Source: Deltaproteobacteria bacterium (GTDB taxonomy: Bacteria; Bdellovibrionota; UBA1018; UBA923). From it: a stretch of 14,593 nucleotides of DNA. The notes under the pieces are model-generated. The model worked only from the letters and a program-made list of their open reading frames with translations. It was not told the origin of the DNA and ran no database searches. The stretch covers positions 1-14,593 of the forward strand of contig JACQAW010000218.1 in the NCBI GenBank assembly GCA_016194725.1, given 5' to 3'. Of this stretch, positions 1-6,442 are shown piece after piece; within the stretch, counting starts at the first letter, position 1, and each line of letters starts with the position of its first letter. A program made the translations under genes and the position numbers.

Positions 1-412
1 TCAGTTCAGGAAAACTGGTAGCGGCTGGTGTTTTGGTCATTTGCCCTTCGTTTAACTTCTCTTCGGACTCCTCATCGCCACTTCCAAATCCCCTCTCCAT
101 CTGAGCCCTCCACTGGGCCTCCATTCGTTCTTTTCGCATCATGAAATTGAGGAAGTTGTTCAGCGCCTTGATGCACATATTCTGGGTCGAAAGAGAAAGC
201 GTCCTTTTTGCGCCTCGTCTGCACTTGATCGGCTGCACCTTGCCCAACCATTCCCGGAACTCGTCATAATGATCGGACCAAATAACGATCGAGTTAGATT
301 TCGCTTCATTCAGAAAATAGGGGATCACATAAGTCCGTGCATGAGAAATATCCGTCTCCCAAGAATTTGGAGCCTCTCTTTTCCTGTCCTGGGTGAATTT
401 ATCAAACAGCAT
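1..412 (-). CDS. Tyrosine recombinase/phage integrase, N-terminal part (runs off left edge)
   Basis: The minus-strand frame is open from 457 down to base 1 and continues beyond the window. The first ATG in frame is at 412, so about 137 residues are visible after it. The sequence resembles the N-terminal SAM-like core-binding domain of tyrosine recombinases: an RRYDFKMLFDKF segment, then NSW, then HARTYVIPYFLNEAKS, a WSDHYDEFREWL helix and an IKALNNFLNFM helix. The catalytic domain (R-H-R-Y) would lie outside the window and cannot be checked. Coding-like residues (EWENRRYDFK) extend upstream of ATG 412 to an in-frame TAA at 458-460, so the true N-terminus is unclear and may lie in another frame. 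If intact it would mobilise the adjacent island. The family call rests on pattern recognition, not alignment. Confidence 0.6.
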   Translation of the reverse strand, partial: MLFDKFTQDRKREAPNSWETDISHARTYVIPYFLNEAKSNSIVIWSDHYDEFREWLGKVQPIKCRRGAKRTLSLSTQNMCIKALNNFLNFMMRKERMEAQWRAQMERGFGSGDEESEEKLNEGQMTKTPAATSFPEL

Positions 413-669
413 CTTGAAGTCATAACGCCTGTTTTCCCACTCATGGCGCCTTCCTGTTTATGCGCAGTGGAATTGATGCTGATATGAAGAGTTTTTGGCT
501 TGTGCTCGTCTGGTTGGATGGCGATGAGCTGGCGCCTGATGGCGTGCGCCAGTCCCGCGGCCTGGGTGAACTTGTCGTCGGTGGGAACGAGCCTTATCGC
601 CTGCCATGCCTTGCCTGCATGTTTCTTGGCCAGACGCCGGACGGATCTTGCATCGGATGCTTTGCTCAT
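325..669 (-). CDS. Hypothetical protein or broken 5' part of the integrase gene
   Basis: An ORF from ATG 669 (an in-frame GTG lies at 726) reads MSKASDARSVRRLAKKHAGK and continues to HKPKTLHISINSTAHKQ with a believable amino-acid composition. From about 440 onward the residues become less protein-like, while the other minus-strand frame takes over as the integrase. The last ~90 bases overlap the integrase reading from ATG 412 in a different frame. No good Shine-Dalgarno stands before either start. It may be a small independent gene or the upstream half of an integrase gene joined by a frameshift near 440-460. I do not recognise the family. Confidence 0.3.
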   Translation of the reverse strand: MSKASDARSVRRLAKKHAGKAWQAIRLVPTDDKFTQAAGLAHAIRRQLIAIQPDEHKPKTLHISINSTAHKQEGAMSGKTGVMTSRCCLINSPRTGKERLQILGRRIFLMHGLM

Positions 670-833
670 GGTTTGGCACATTAACCGCGACAGCCCGGAT
701 GCGAAACTCCGAAGATGCGTCTTCACCCAATGGGTGATCGAGGAGGCGGAGCGTTAAATTGCCCGCGCGCCGCTCCCTGTCAGTCGATAACCTTTATTAT
801 CGCTATTTCCCAGTCGCTGATCTGGGTCGTTTT

Positions 834-1532
834 TTACGAAGCGGTTGCAAGTGACCGCTCCTGATTGAGCAACAGCCAATCCCTTTTCACTTCCCACGCC
901 GTTGGAAATGATCCATAGGTCTGCCGCGCTATCTCGGTGGGAGTAAGATCACTGTTTTGATCCATCAACGCCCACATATCGGCGCGGTAGCTGGGACCGA
1001 TCATGATGCGGTAAGAATACGCCCGATGCTTCTTCGCCAGTTCATGCGGTGTCAAGATGTCCACCAGGCGGTGCCTCAGAAGCTTATTCGGAACGCGCAT
1101 GGTGGTTTTCGTAAAACGATCATCTTCACCGTGCCGCTCGATCTGAAACGACGTCCTCTCACCCATCAGATCAAGCCGTGGCCGCGTGTATACTTTCTGG
1201 AGTTTCTTAAATCTCCAATCCTGCCCCTGCCATTGTGCAAGGGCAGCCCAAAAAGCTTTCACGCGCTTATCTTCGAGAAGTCTCACCATCTTCACCAAAC
1301 GATCAACGTTGACTCGCTCAAAGTGAACGCCAAACCAATCCAGCAGAAGCGACAAAACGCGAAAATCTTCGTTTTCGATTCCCTCGAGCGAAGCAGCAAC
1401 AATCGTGTCTTCGATATTGGGTTCCTTTGTCGGTGGATTTGCGGCAAAACGCATTCCGATTCCGAGCAGATCAGAAGTCAATTTTTCGCCCGTGGCATAT
1501 TGCGAAGGAATCAAAACTCGCTTATGGGCCAT
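834..1532 (-). CDS. Hypothetical partner of a nucleotidyltransferase, putative toxin-antitoxin component
   Basis: This 232-residue soluble protein has no signal peptide or membrane segment. It is the second gene of a two-gene minus-strand operon. Its ATG at 1532 lies inside the end of the upstream nucleotidyltransferase gene (11-base overlap, different frame), and GGGAGG stands 7 bases before the ATG, which supports translational coupling. The C-terminal ~45 residues (ADMWALMDQNSDLTPTEIAR onward, then SFPTAWEVKRDW) look like a helix-turn-helix or winged helix. The middle is basic and hydrophobic with several WF/LLDWFG helices. Tight coupling to a nucleotidyltransferase resembles AbiE/DUF6036-type toxin-antitoxin arrangements, so a DNA-binding antitoxin or regulator role is plausible. 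I do not recognise a named family, and the roles of the two proteins could be reversed. Confidence 0.65.
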   Translation of the reverse strand: MAHKRVLIPSQYATGEKLTSDLLGIGMRFAANPPTKEPNIEDTIVAASLEGIENEDFRVLSLLLDWFGVHFERVNVDRLVKMVRLLEDKRVKAFWAALAQWQGQDWRFKKLQKVYTRPRLDLMGERTSFQIERHGEDDRFTKTTMRVPNKLLRHRLVDILTPHELAKKHRAYSYRIMIGPSYRADMWALMDQNSDLTPTEIARQTYGSFPTAWEVKRDWLLLNQERSLATAS

Positions 1533-2061
1533 GGCCGAGCCTCCCGGCTAACCTTGCCATGCTTTTTTCAACGTGTGCGGGCCATCCCGGATTAGTGTCT
1601 TGCGCTTTAACCCAATCCAAAGCGTCGCGAAGCTCGGCCTGAGATGGCTTCAAAGCGATACAGTCGAGCAAATCCTGTCCTCGATCGCAGTATGCAAAAA
1701 GTTTACTTTTGAGGAGATCGGAGCGACCTAGGGTATGGAGCGTTAGCGCCTGGCCTCTGTATAGCTTTTCAAGCCGTGATCGCCACTCTTTGGGGAGCAC
1801 ATCTTTTAAACTCGCCGGACCGTTGTTGAGCCATTCGTTTTTGAGCTCTCGTCCTTTTTGCCGCACTTCATGGCTAAATTCTTGTGCCGCCTTTGCTACC
1901 TCATCAGGGATATCTGGATCCAAAACGTCGCAGTCTTGTGTTTCACGCGTGATCGTTCCGAGGAGCGCAAGCGCCGAACCCCCAATAACCACTGCCTCAA
2001 AATGGAGCTGGCGGACCGCTAGATATTGGTCGAATTCCATGAGCATCTCTTTAGGTTTCAT
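1522..2061 (-). CDS. Nucleotidyltransferase-like protein (DUF6036/AbiEii-like), putative toxin
   Basis: The 179-residue protein has a minimal nucleotidyltransferase core near its N-terminus: a hydrophobic strand VVIGGS (G27-G28-S29), a helix ALALLG, then TRETQDCDVLDP with the metal-binding pair D43 and D45. Such NTases (DUF6036, AbiEii, MenT families) transfer a nucleotide to tRNA or protein and often act as toxins; the substrate here is unknown. I chose ATG 2061 over the TTG at 2148 because AAGGAG sits 6-7 bases upstream, and because the promoter and its predicted start site lie between 2074 and 2108, which would place the TTG upstream of the transcript. It is first in an operon with the gene ending at 834. 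The rest of the protein is helical and charged, ending GRLGHGP. Confidence 0.75.
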   Translation of the reverse strand: MKPKEMLMEFDQYLAVRQLHFEAVVIGGSALALLGTITRETQDCDVLDPDIPDEVAKAAQEFSHEVRQKGRELKNEWLNNGPASLKDVLPKEWRSRLEKLYRGQALTLHTLGRSDLLKSKLFAYCDRGQDLLDCIALKPSQAELRDALDWVKAQDTNPGWPAHVEKSMARLAGRLGHGP

Positions 2062-2073
2062 CGGCAGCTCCTT

Positions 2074-2094
2074 AGTATAACTATATACGATACT
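2074..2094. promoter_or_regulatory. Inverted repeat over the -10 region, candidate autoregulatory operator
   Basis: AGTAT (2074-2078) and ATACT (2090-2094) form a perfect 5-base inverted repeat separated by 11 bases, spanning the -10 element of the operon promoter. Its position fits repression by an antitoxin or toxin-antitoxin complex, the usual mode for such pairs. The arms are short and AT-rich, so chance is possible. Confidence 0.35.
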
Positions 2095-2108
2095 ATTTTT
2101 AGAGTCAA
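2080..2108 (-). promoter_or_regulatory. Sigma70-like promoter of the nucleotidyltransferase operon
   Basis: On the minus strand TTGACT (bases 2108-2103) is followed after exactly 17 bases by TATAGT (2085-2080). Both hexamers are close to consensus at the ideal spacing. The AAGGAG and ATG 2061 follow within 25 bases, giving a very short leader. Confidence 0.65.
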
Positions 2109-2296
2109 ATTTCCGGGGAAAGCTACCGCGTATCACATAAGATCTCAATATTATTCAAGAAAGATGGGGATGCACGAGTGACTTACCCCCAATATGTCTC
2201 CGCACGCGGACCGCGTTCGCGCTGGAAATTGCTGGTGGATAGGAAGTTTTTTCCTGCCCGCGAGGATCTCTGCTGAGCGCACCGAAGAGTATTGAT

Positions 2297-3256
2297 ATGG
2301 ATTCGGGCGAGACGTTACAAAAACAACTTCAAAAGATCGCAGCCGAGCGAGGCGGCAGCTGCCTGGTCACTGATGAGCAAGCCTCGGCGAAGCTGGATCG
2401 AGCGCGTTTTGAGTGCGCCGGTGGGCACGTGTGGGAGGCAAAGATCGAGCGGATACTCAAAGGCTCCTGGTGCCCGAAGTGTTCAGGAAAAGCGCGGCTC
2501 ACGATAGAAGACGCCAGAGCGCTAGCAAAAAAACGTGGTGGGGACTGCCTCTCTGTAGAGTATTCATATTATGAAAAGCTTCGCTGGCGTTGCCAGGAAG
2601 GGCACGAGTGGATGGCGATGATGCTACACATAAAGCATCACGGGACTTGGTGCCCGGAATGCTCGCCGAAAGGCTCGCCGCGTTCGATTGAGTATGTGAA
2701 ACAAATGGCTCGCGATCTCGGTGGGGAGTGCCTGTCCCACGAATACAAAGGTGTGCTGGGGAAGCTGCGCTGGCGCTGTGGCAGCGGACATGACTTTGAA
2801 AAAAGTATGGGCAGTGTGCAGCAGGGATACTGGTGCCCGTACTGCAGCGGGAGTCTGGGCACCCTGGCTGAACTCCAAGAAGTCGCCACTAGTCGAGCCG
2901 GTCGATGTCTATCGCAAGAATATCGTGGCCAGGGCGAGCACCATGAGTGGGAATGCGCCGAAGGTCATCGATGGCAAGCATCGCCTTCGAATGTCAAAAC
3001 GGGAACATGGTGTCCCACGTGCGCGCGTCGGTCTGCCGGAGATAAGCTTCGCGGCACGCTTGGTGAGTACGAGGCCATTGCCAAGAGCCGTGGCGGCGCA
3101 TGTTTATCGACGAAGTACGTGAACTCCCACACGAAGCTTCTATGGCGGTGCGCTTGCGGCCACGAATGGATGACCAAAGCATACCTCGTGAAGCATCGTG
3201 GAAGCTGGTGTCCCCGGTGCGCGCAGGCCCGAGTAGGGTTCAAGAAGGCAGCCTAA
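2297..3256 (+). CDS. Five-repeat zinc-ribbon (treble-clef, DUF4379-like) protein
   Basis: The 319-residue protein consists almost wholly of five tandem repeats of about 55-60 residues, roughly at residues 11-62, 70-122, 131-183, 190-242 and 254-306. Each begins with a helix ending in GG-x-CLS, continues with a strand ending W-x-C, then GH-x-W, and closes with G-x-WCP-x-C. The putative zinc ligands per repeat are C-x3-H ... C-x2-C (in repeat 1 C40, H44, C59, C62; in repeat 2 C99, H103, C119, C122). This matches the probable zinc-ribbon repeats of PF14311 (DUF4379), found alone or attached to nucleases; no nuclease domain is present here. A nucleic-acid-binding role is inferred. ATG 2297 is supported by GAAGAG 7 bases upstream. 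The gene is divergent from the nucleotidyltransferase operon across a 235-base gap (2062-2296); apart from that operon's promoter the gap shows no clear promoter for this gene. Confidence 0.8.
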   Translation: MDSGETLQKQLQKIAAERGGSCLVTDEQASAKLDRARFECAGGHVWEAKIERILKGSWCPKCSGKARLTIEDARALAKKRGGDCLSVEYSYYEKLRWRCQEGHEWMAMMLHIKHHGTWCPECSPKGSPRSIEYVKQMARDLGGECLSHEYKGVLGKLRWRCGSGHDFEKSMGSVQQGYWCPYCSGSLGTLAELQEVATSRAGRCLSQEYRGQGEHHEWECAEGHRWQASPSNVKTGTWCPTCARRSAGDKLRGTLGEYEAIAKSRGGACLSTKYVNSHTKLLWRCACGHEWMTKAYLVKHRGSWCPRCAQARVGFKKAA

Positions 3257-3262
3257 CCGAGA

Positions 3263-3388
3263 TCAAGCCGCCGCGCCCTTAGCTTGATACTGCTGGTAGA
3301 AATGGGGATTACGCCACGTAAATAGCAATCTGCCGGAGAATTCCCCGAACAGTCCATTCAAGTTTGCCACCGGCCTAAACCGACCGCT
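3263..3388 (-). pseudogene. C-terminal remnant of an unidentified gene
   Basis: A minus-strand frame closed by TAG (3391-3389) and ending in TGA (3265-3263) encodes 41 residues with strong coding character, including PVANLNGLFGEFSG followed by LLFTWRNPHFYQQYQ. It has no plausible start codon of its own at the 5' end and looks like the last part of a truncated gene. It is convergent with the zinc-ribbon gene, whose stop lies 6 bases away. I do not recognise the family. Confidence 0.35.
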
Positions 3389-3533
3389 CTACTTCTACCG
3401 CCACCTCCCGTGATGCTGTCTCCGTTCTGCTCAACACAAAAAAATTTAACAGACCAATGCTCCCTTGGTTTATCCTTGTTCCAGCACAGCGGACCAAAGG
3501 GCTCGGAACTCAGAGCTGCAGCTCGCGAAGTAA

Positions 3534-3761
3534 GGGGCGATTCATGAAGATGAAATGCTTGATGTCATTATTGAAGCTGTGCGGATTCTGGCAACTACTC
3601 GATGGCAGCAAGCGAATGCCGTCGACTAAGCACGGCTGATGAAAATCCGTCAGTTGCTCGCAACCAGTGCCTCAGGCATGGACGTCGTCGAGCTTGATGA
3701 CGGGAAGATAATGTACATCAGAGTTGCAGTTCTTGCCCACCGTGCCAGGACGCTGTTCTAA
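3534..3761 (+). pseudogene. Degenerate coding remnant with an internal stop
   Basis: One plus-strand frame reads HEDEMLDVIIEAVRILATTR then WQQANAVD and a TAA at 3627-3629. It resumes after nine bases at ATG 3639 as MKIRQLLATSASGMDVVELD and DGKIMYIRVAVLAH, stopping at 3761. The composition is protein-like on both sides of the stop in the same frame, suggesting one decayed gene or two tiny ORFs. The rest of 3257-3792 shows nothing else I can support apart from the minus-strand remnant at 3263-3388. Confidence 0.25.
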
Positions 3762-3792
3762 TCGTCGACCCCTCAATAACCGATTAGCTCCT

Positions 3793-4956
3793 GTGAGCTT
3801 CGATTACGACAAAGTCACGCATAAAAGCAGTGAGCAATCGTGGTGGACGTCCTATGCGGACCTGTTCATGATGCTCTCCATCGTCTTCCTCCTGATGTTC
3901 GTGGCCTCGAGTCTGCGAAACGGCAGCGCGGGCTTTCAGCAGCAGCAGGAGTACAAGCGTCTGGTGCAGAAGGCCGAGGATCTTGAACAGCAGATCAAAG
4001 CGTACAATACGTTGAAAGACGAAGCCCTAAAAAGGCAGACCAGCCAGACCGAGCAAGACGTTTACAAAAAACTCATGGACCGCCTTGACCTGCTCAAAGA
4101 TGACGCCCACAACGAGAAGACCGCGTTGCAGAAAAAAGCCAAAGAGAACGAGGAAAAGGAGTTCGCCCTAAATCAGTACCAACAGCTGATCCGGAACATC
4201 ATCAACGCGAACGTTCTGGCCAATACCCAGATTAATCGACGCGATCTCATTATCGTATCCAAAGACGCGACGATCGAAGAGAAAAAACAGAAAATCGCCG
4301 AGATGGAGCGTGTCGTTGCCGACAACCAGGCGCAAATCCAGAGCATCAACCAACAGCTCGATACCAAAATCGTCCAGTTGACCGCCGAGCAGCAGCGATC
4401 CCAGTCGTCCAAAGCCGAGCTCCAACAAAGAATTGCGCTCTTACGCAAACAAACCGACGAAAAAGTGCGCTCGCTTCAAAGCAAGAGCCAGGACATCTCC
4501 AACGAGCTCACTCTGGTTCGTGGCACTCTGATGCAGACCGAGACTAGACTCACGGCAGCTCAAACTGAAAACACGAATCTTGCTCAAAAGCTTGAATCCG
4601 ACAGCCGGCGCTACAAAGCGGAACTCGCAAGCCTCGAAAGCCAGCACAAAGCGAAGCTCGCCGCGGAACGCGCAGCTTTCGAGAATGGTTTGAAGAATCA
4701 ACGCCTGTCAGCGGCATTGAGGGCCAAGAAGCTGCAGGCGTTCCTCGCCAACGAAAAAGGCAAAGCCACTGCTCTCGAAGGCCGACTCTCGGGCTCCGTG
4801 CTCTGGCGGAAAAAGACGACGCCCTTGCGGAAAAAGGCCGAGCGATCGCCTCGGCAAACACCTTCAAGAATGATCTCGAGAAAACCCGTGCCATTGCCAA
4901 TGCCCGAAGAATACTTGCCCAAAAAATTGGCGATAATCTTGCGGCTGCCGGCGTGA
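3793..4956 (+). CDS. MotB/ZorB-like stator subunit, N-terminal membrane segment and long coiled coil (frameshifted)
   Basis: This is the first gene of the stator-like cluster. From GTG 3793 the protein begins MSFDYDKVTHKSSEQSWWTS and runs straight into one membrane helix, YADLFMMLSIVFLLMFV. It carries an aspartate (D23) at the place of the proton-binding Asp of MotB, ZorB and TolR/ExbD. A Q/K/E-rich coiled coil of about 300 residues follows, far longer than the linker of ordinary MotB or ZorB. The frame ends in about 55 unlikely residues (VLWRKKTTPLRKKAERSPRQ...) because the real coding frame shifts by -1 near 4785-4815, so the OmpA domain lies in the next entry. A longer start (TTG 3724) is open but adds a low-quality N-terminus. 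No good Shine-Dalgarno precedes either start. Inferred role: inner-membrane ion-channel subunit reaching the peptidoglycan. Confidence 0.75.
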   Translation: MSFDYDKVTHKSSEQSWWTSYADLFMMLSIVFLLMFVASSLRNGSAGFQQQQEYKRLVQKAEDLEQQIKAYNTLKDEALKRQTSQTEQDVYKKLMDRLDLLKDDAHNEKTALQKKAKENEEKEFALNQYQQLIRNIINANVLANTQINRRDLIIVSKDATIEEKKQKIAEMERVVADNQAQIQSINQQLDTKIVQLTAEQQRSQSSKAELQQRIALLRKQTDEKVRSLQSKSQDISNELTLVRGTLMQTETRLTAAQTENTNLAQKLESDSRRYKAELASLESQHKAKLAAERAAFENGLKNQRLSAALRAKKLQAFLANEKGKATALEGRLSGSVLWRKKTTPLRKKAERSPRQTPSRMISRKPVPLPMPEEYLPKKLAIILRLPA

Positions 4957-5465
4957 AAGGCAAAGTCGAGGCTCGGACAGGAGAGGTTACGCTGGATTTC
5001 GGTGACGAGTACTTCGACACGGGTAGCGTGAATCTGAAGCCCCAGATGCGCACGATTCTCGACAAATTCGTGCCACTCTACGCGCGCAGCATCTTCAACG
5101 ATGCGGCCGTGGCCTCGAAGATCGGAAGCGTCGAGATCGTAGGATTCGCATCTTCCACTTACAAAGGGAAATACGTGAATCCCAAGAGCAGCCGCCCCGA
5201 GGACAAAGATGCGCTCGATTATAATCTGAAGTTGAGCTTCGGTCGCGCCAACTCCATTTTTCAGCATATCTTCGACCGCAGCTCGCTTTCAAAGCAGGAC
5301 CGCGAGCGTTTGCTGCCCATGATCAAGGTAGTCGGGCGAGGTTACCTGCCAGAAGGCACCAATGCCGCCGATATTCCCGACGGCATGTCCGAAGCTGAGT
5401 TTTGCTCGCGCTACCATTGCAGCAAGGCCCAGCGTGTCGTGATTAAGTTCAATATGAAAGACTAA
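4953..5465 (+). CDS. C-terminal OmpA/MotB peptidoglycan-binding domain of the same stator subunit
   Basis: The frame contains a complete OmpA-like domain: a first strand VTLDFGDEYFDTGSVNLKP, then SVEIVGFASSTYKG, the helix DYNLKLSFGRANSIFQHIF, VVGRGYLPEGTN and a final strand QRVVIKFNMK. This domain binds the diaminopimelate peptide of peptidoglycan and anchors stators. The same frame extends upstream without a stop through a coiled-coil stretch (ALAEKDDALAEKGRAIASAN from 4800), so it is the continuation of the preceding gene rather than a separate one. GTG 4953 overlaps the upstream TGA (GTGA), but I see no Shine-Dalgarno and think the overlap is incidental. The full-length product would be about 557 residues from GTG 3793. 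The stop is 10 bases before the next gene. Confidence 0.75.
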   Translation: MKGKVEARTGEVTLDFGDEYFDTGSVNLKPQMRTILDKFVPLYARSIFNDAAVASKIGSVEIVGFASSTYKGKYVNPKSSRPEDKDALDYNLKLSFGRANSIFQHIFDRSSLSKQDRERLLPMIKVVGRGYLPEGTNAADIPDGMSEAEFCSRYHCSKAQRVVIKFNMKD

Positions 5466-5475
5466 GAGGTAAACC

Positions 5476-6423
5476 ATGAATCCTTCATCTACTGCGGCGA
5501 ATGTAACGATGGTGCAGCCGTTCATTCTGAGCCTCATCGTATTCGCCAAAGCAATCATTCTGCCGGTGATGTTCGCCGCGTTTGGAGTCGGGCTTGCGCT
5601 GCGGGCGCTGATCTACTACACGGTCAGACGAGAGGACACGTTTGCCACGGAGTTCGAGAACCGCGCGAATCAACATCTGGCTGAGCAGGATCATAAAAAT
5701 TCTGAATCCTACTTCATTCTGTGCAAACGCCTGCTTGAGAGAACGTTCTACGAGATGTTTGAGCTGCGCGCGATCATGAAGCGGCGCAAAAGCGACCACG
5801 TCATGGTGCCCAGCGACAGGCTTTTCCTGATCCAGCAGGGCATGGCCCACCTGGTACGCGATACCTTGCGCGAGCTCAAATTCGTGAAATATGACGGAAA
5901 CCACCCCCCTCTTCTGGACATGGTGAAGAGCCTTTTTTCCAATAACCCTTGTTTCACCCGCATTTTCAGCATCGTGCCGATCGCGCCGGTCAATGACTTC
6001 CTTAACCTGCTGCCGGGCCTGTTTATCGTAGGCGGTATTCTCGGAACATTCCTCGGAATCATGCAGGCTTTGCCCGAGCTGGGCGCTATGGACATCCGCG
6101 ACCCCGAAAGCACCAAGCTTGTCATGGACACCTTTCTTGCGAAAATCGCGTTCTCGATGAGCACCTCGACGGTAGGCATCCTGCTCTCGGTCATCATGAC
6201 GGCCTACAACAACTTCCTGTCGCCCGAGCGACTCTTCGTGAAAATCGTTGATCGCTATGAGCGCAACCTCTTCCGCCTTTGGAGTCGGTGCGACAACAAC
6301 AAGCTTCCCGAAGAAATTCCGGATTTTGACGAGAACCGCGATGCGGTCGAGGCCCTGGCGGCGTTATCCGTAGACAAGCAGCTGGGCAAGGCACAGGAGC
6401 AGAAGCTGAAAGCGGTCGCCTGA
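5476..6423 (+). CDS. MotA/TolQ/ExbB/ZorA-like proton-channel protein
   Basis: The 315-residue protein has a hydrophobic N-terminal region (about residues 16-48), a charged cytoplasmic stretch (about 50-170) and two further membrane helices, about 175-199 (LLPGLFIVGGILGTFLGIMQ) and 221-243 (LAKIAFSMSTSTVGILLSVI). The LGTFLG motif (T191) and the STSTVG motif (T230, T232) match the conserved pore helices of the MotA/TolQ/ExbB superfamily (PF01618). With three membrane segments it is closer to TolQ/ExbB or ZorA than to four-helix MotA. A charged C-terminal tail follows (residues 260-315), much shorter than the long tail of Zorya ZorA. ATG 5476 has an excellent AGAGGT 5 bases upstream. It pairs with the MotB-like gene before it to form an ion-driven stator; the ion and load are unknown. 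Confidence 0.85.
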   Translation: MNPSSTAANVTMVQPFILSLIVFAKAIILPVMFAAFGVGLALRALIYYTVRREDTFATEFENRANQHLAEQDHKNSESYFILCKRLLERTFYEMFELRAIMKRRKSDHVMVPSDRLFLIQQGMAHLVRDTLRELKFVKYDGNHPPLLDMVKSLFSNNPCFTRIFSIVPIAPVNDFLNLLPGLFIVGGILGTFLGIMQALPELGAMDIRDPESTKLVMDTFLAKIAFSMSTSTVGILLSVIMTAYNNFLSPERLFVKIVDRYERNLFRLWSRCDNNKLPEEIPDFDENRDAVEALAALSVDKQLGKAQEQKLKAVA

Positions 6424-6442
6424 ACGAAGTGGAGCAGAACGC

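Noticed and set aside
460..757. Plus-strand ORFs across the region upstream of the integrase
   Set aside because: They are complementary shadows of the minus-strand frames and have a less protein-like composition and no Shine-Dalgarno.
957..1595. 212-residue plus-strand ORF
   Set aside because: It is antisense to the 834-1532 gene, which has a better start, a ribosome binding site and operon context.
4807..4836. Two CGG AAA AAG stretches as a programmed -1 frameshift site
   Set aside because: The base before AAA AAG is G, so the A-AAA-AAG heptamer is not complete, and the sensible coding switch occurs slightly upstream (about 4797-4800). I see no convincing stimulatory stem. A missing base is simpler, although slippage cannot be excluded.
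4953..4956. GTGA start-stop overlap as evidence of two separate coupled genes
   Set aside because: The second frame is coiled-coil-like well upstream of the GTG, and the first frame's final 55 residues look non-coding, so the overlap is probably chance.
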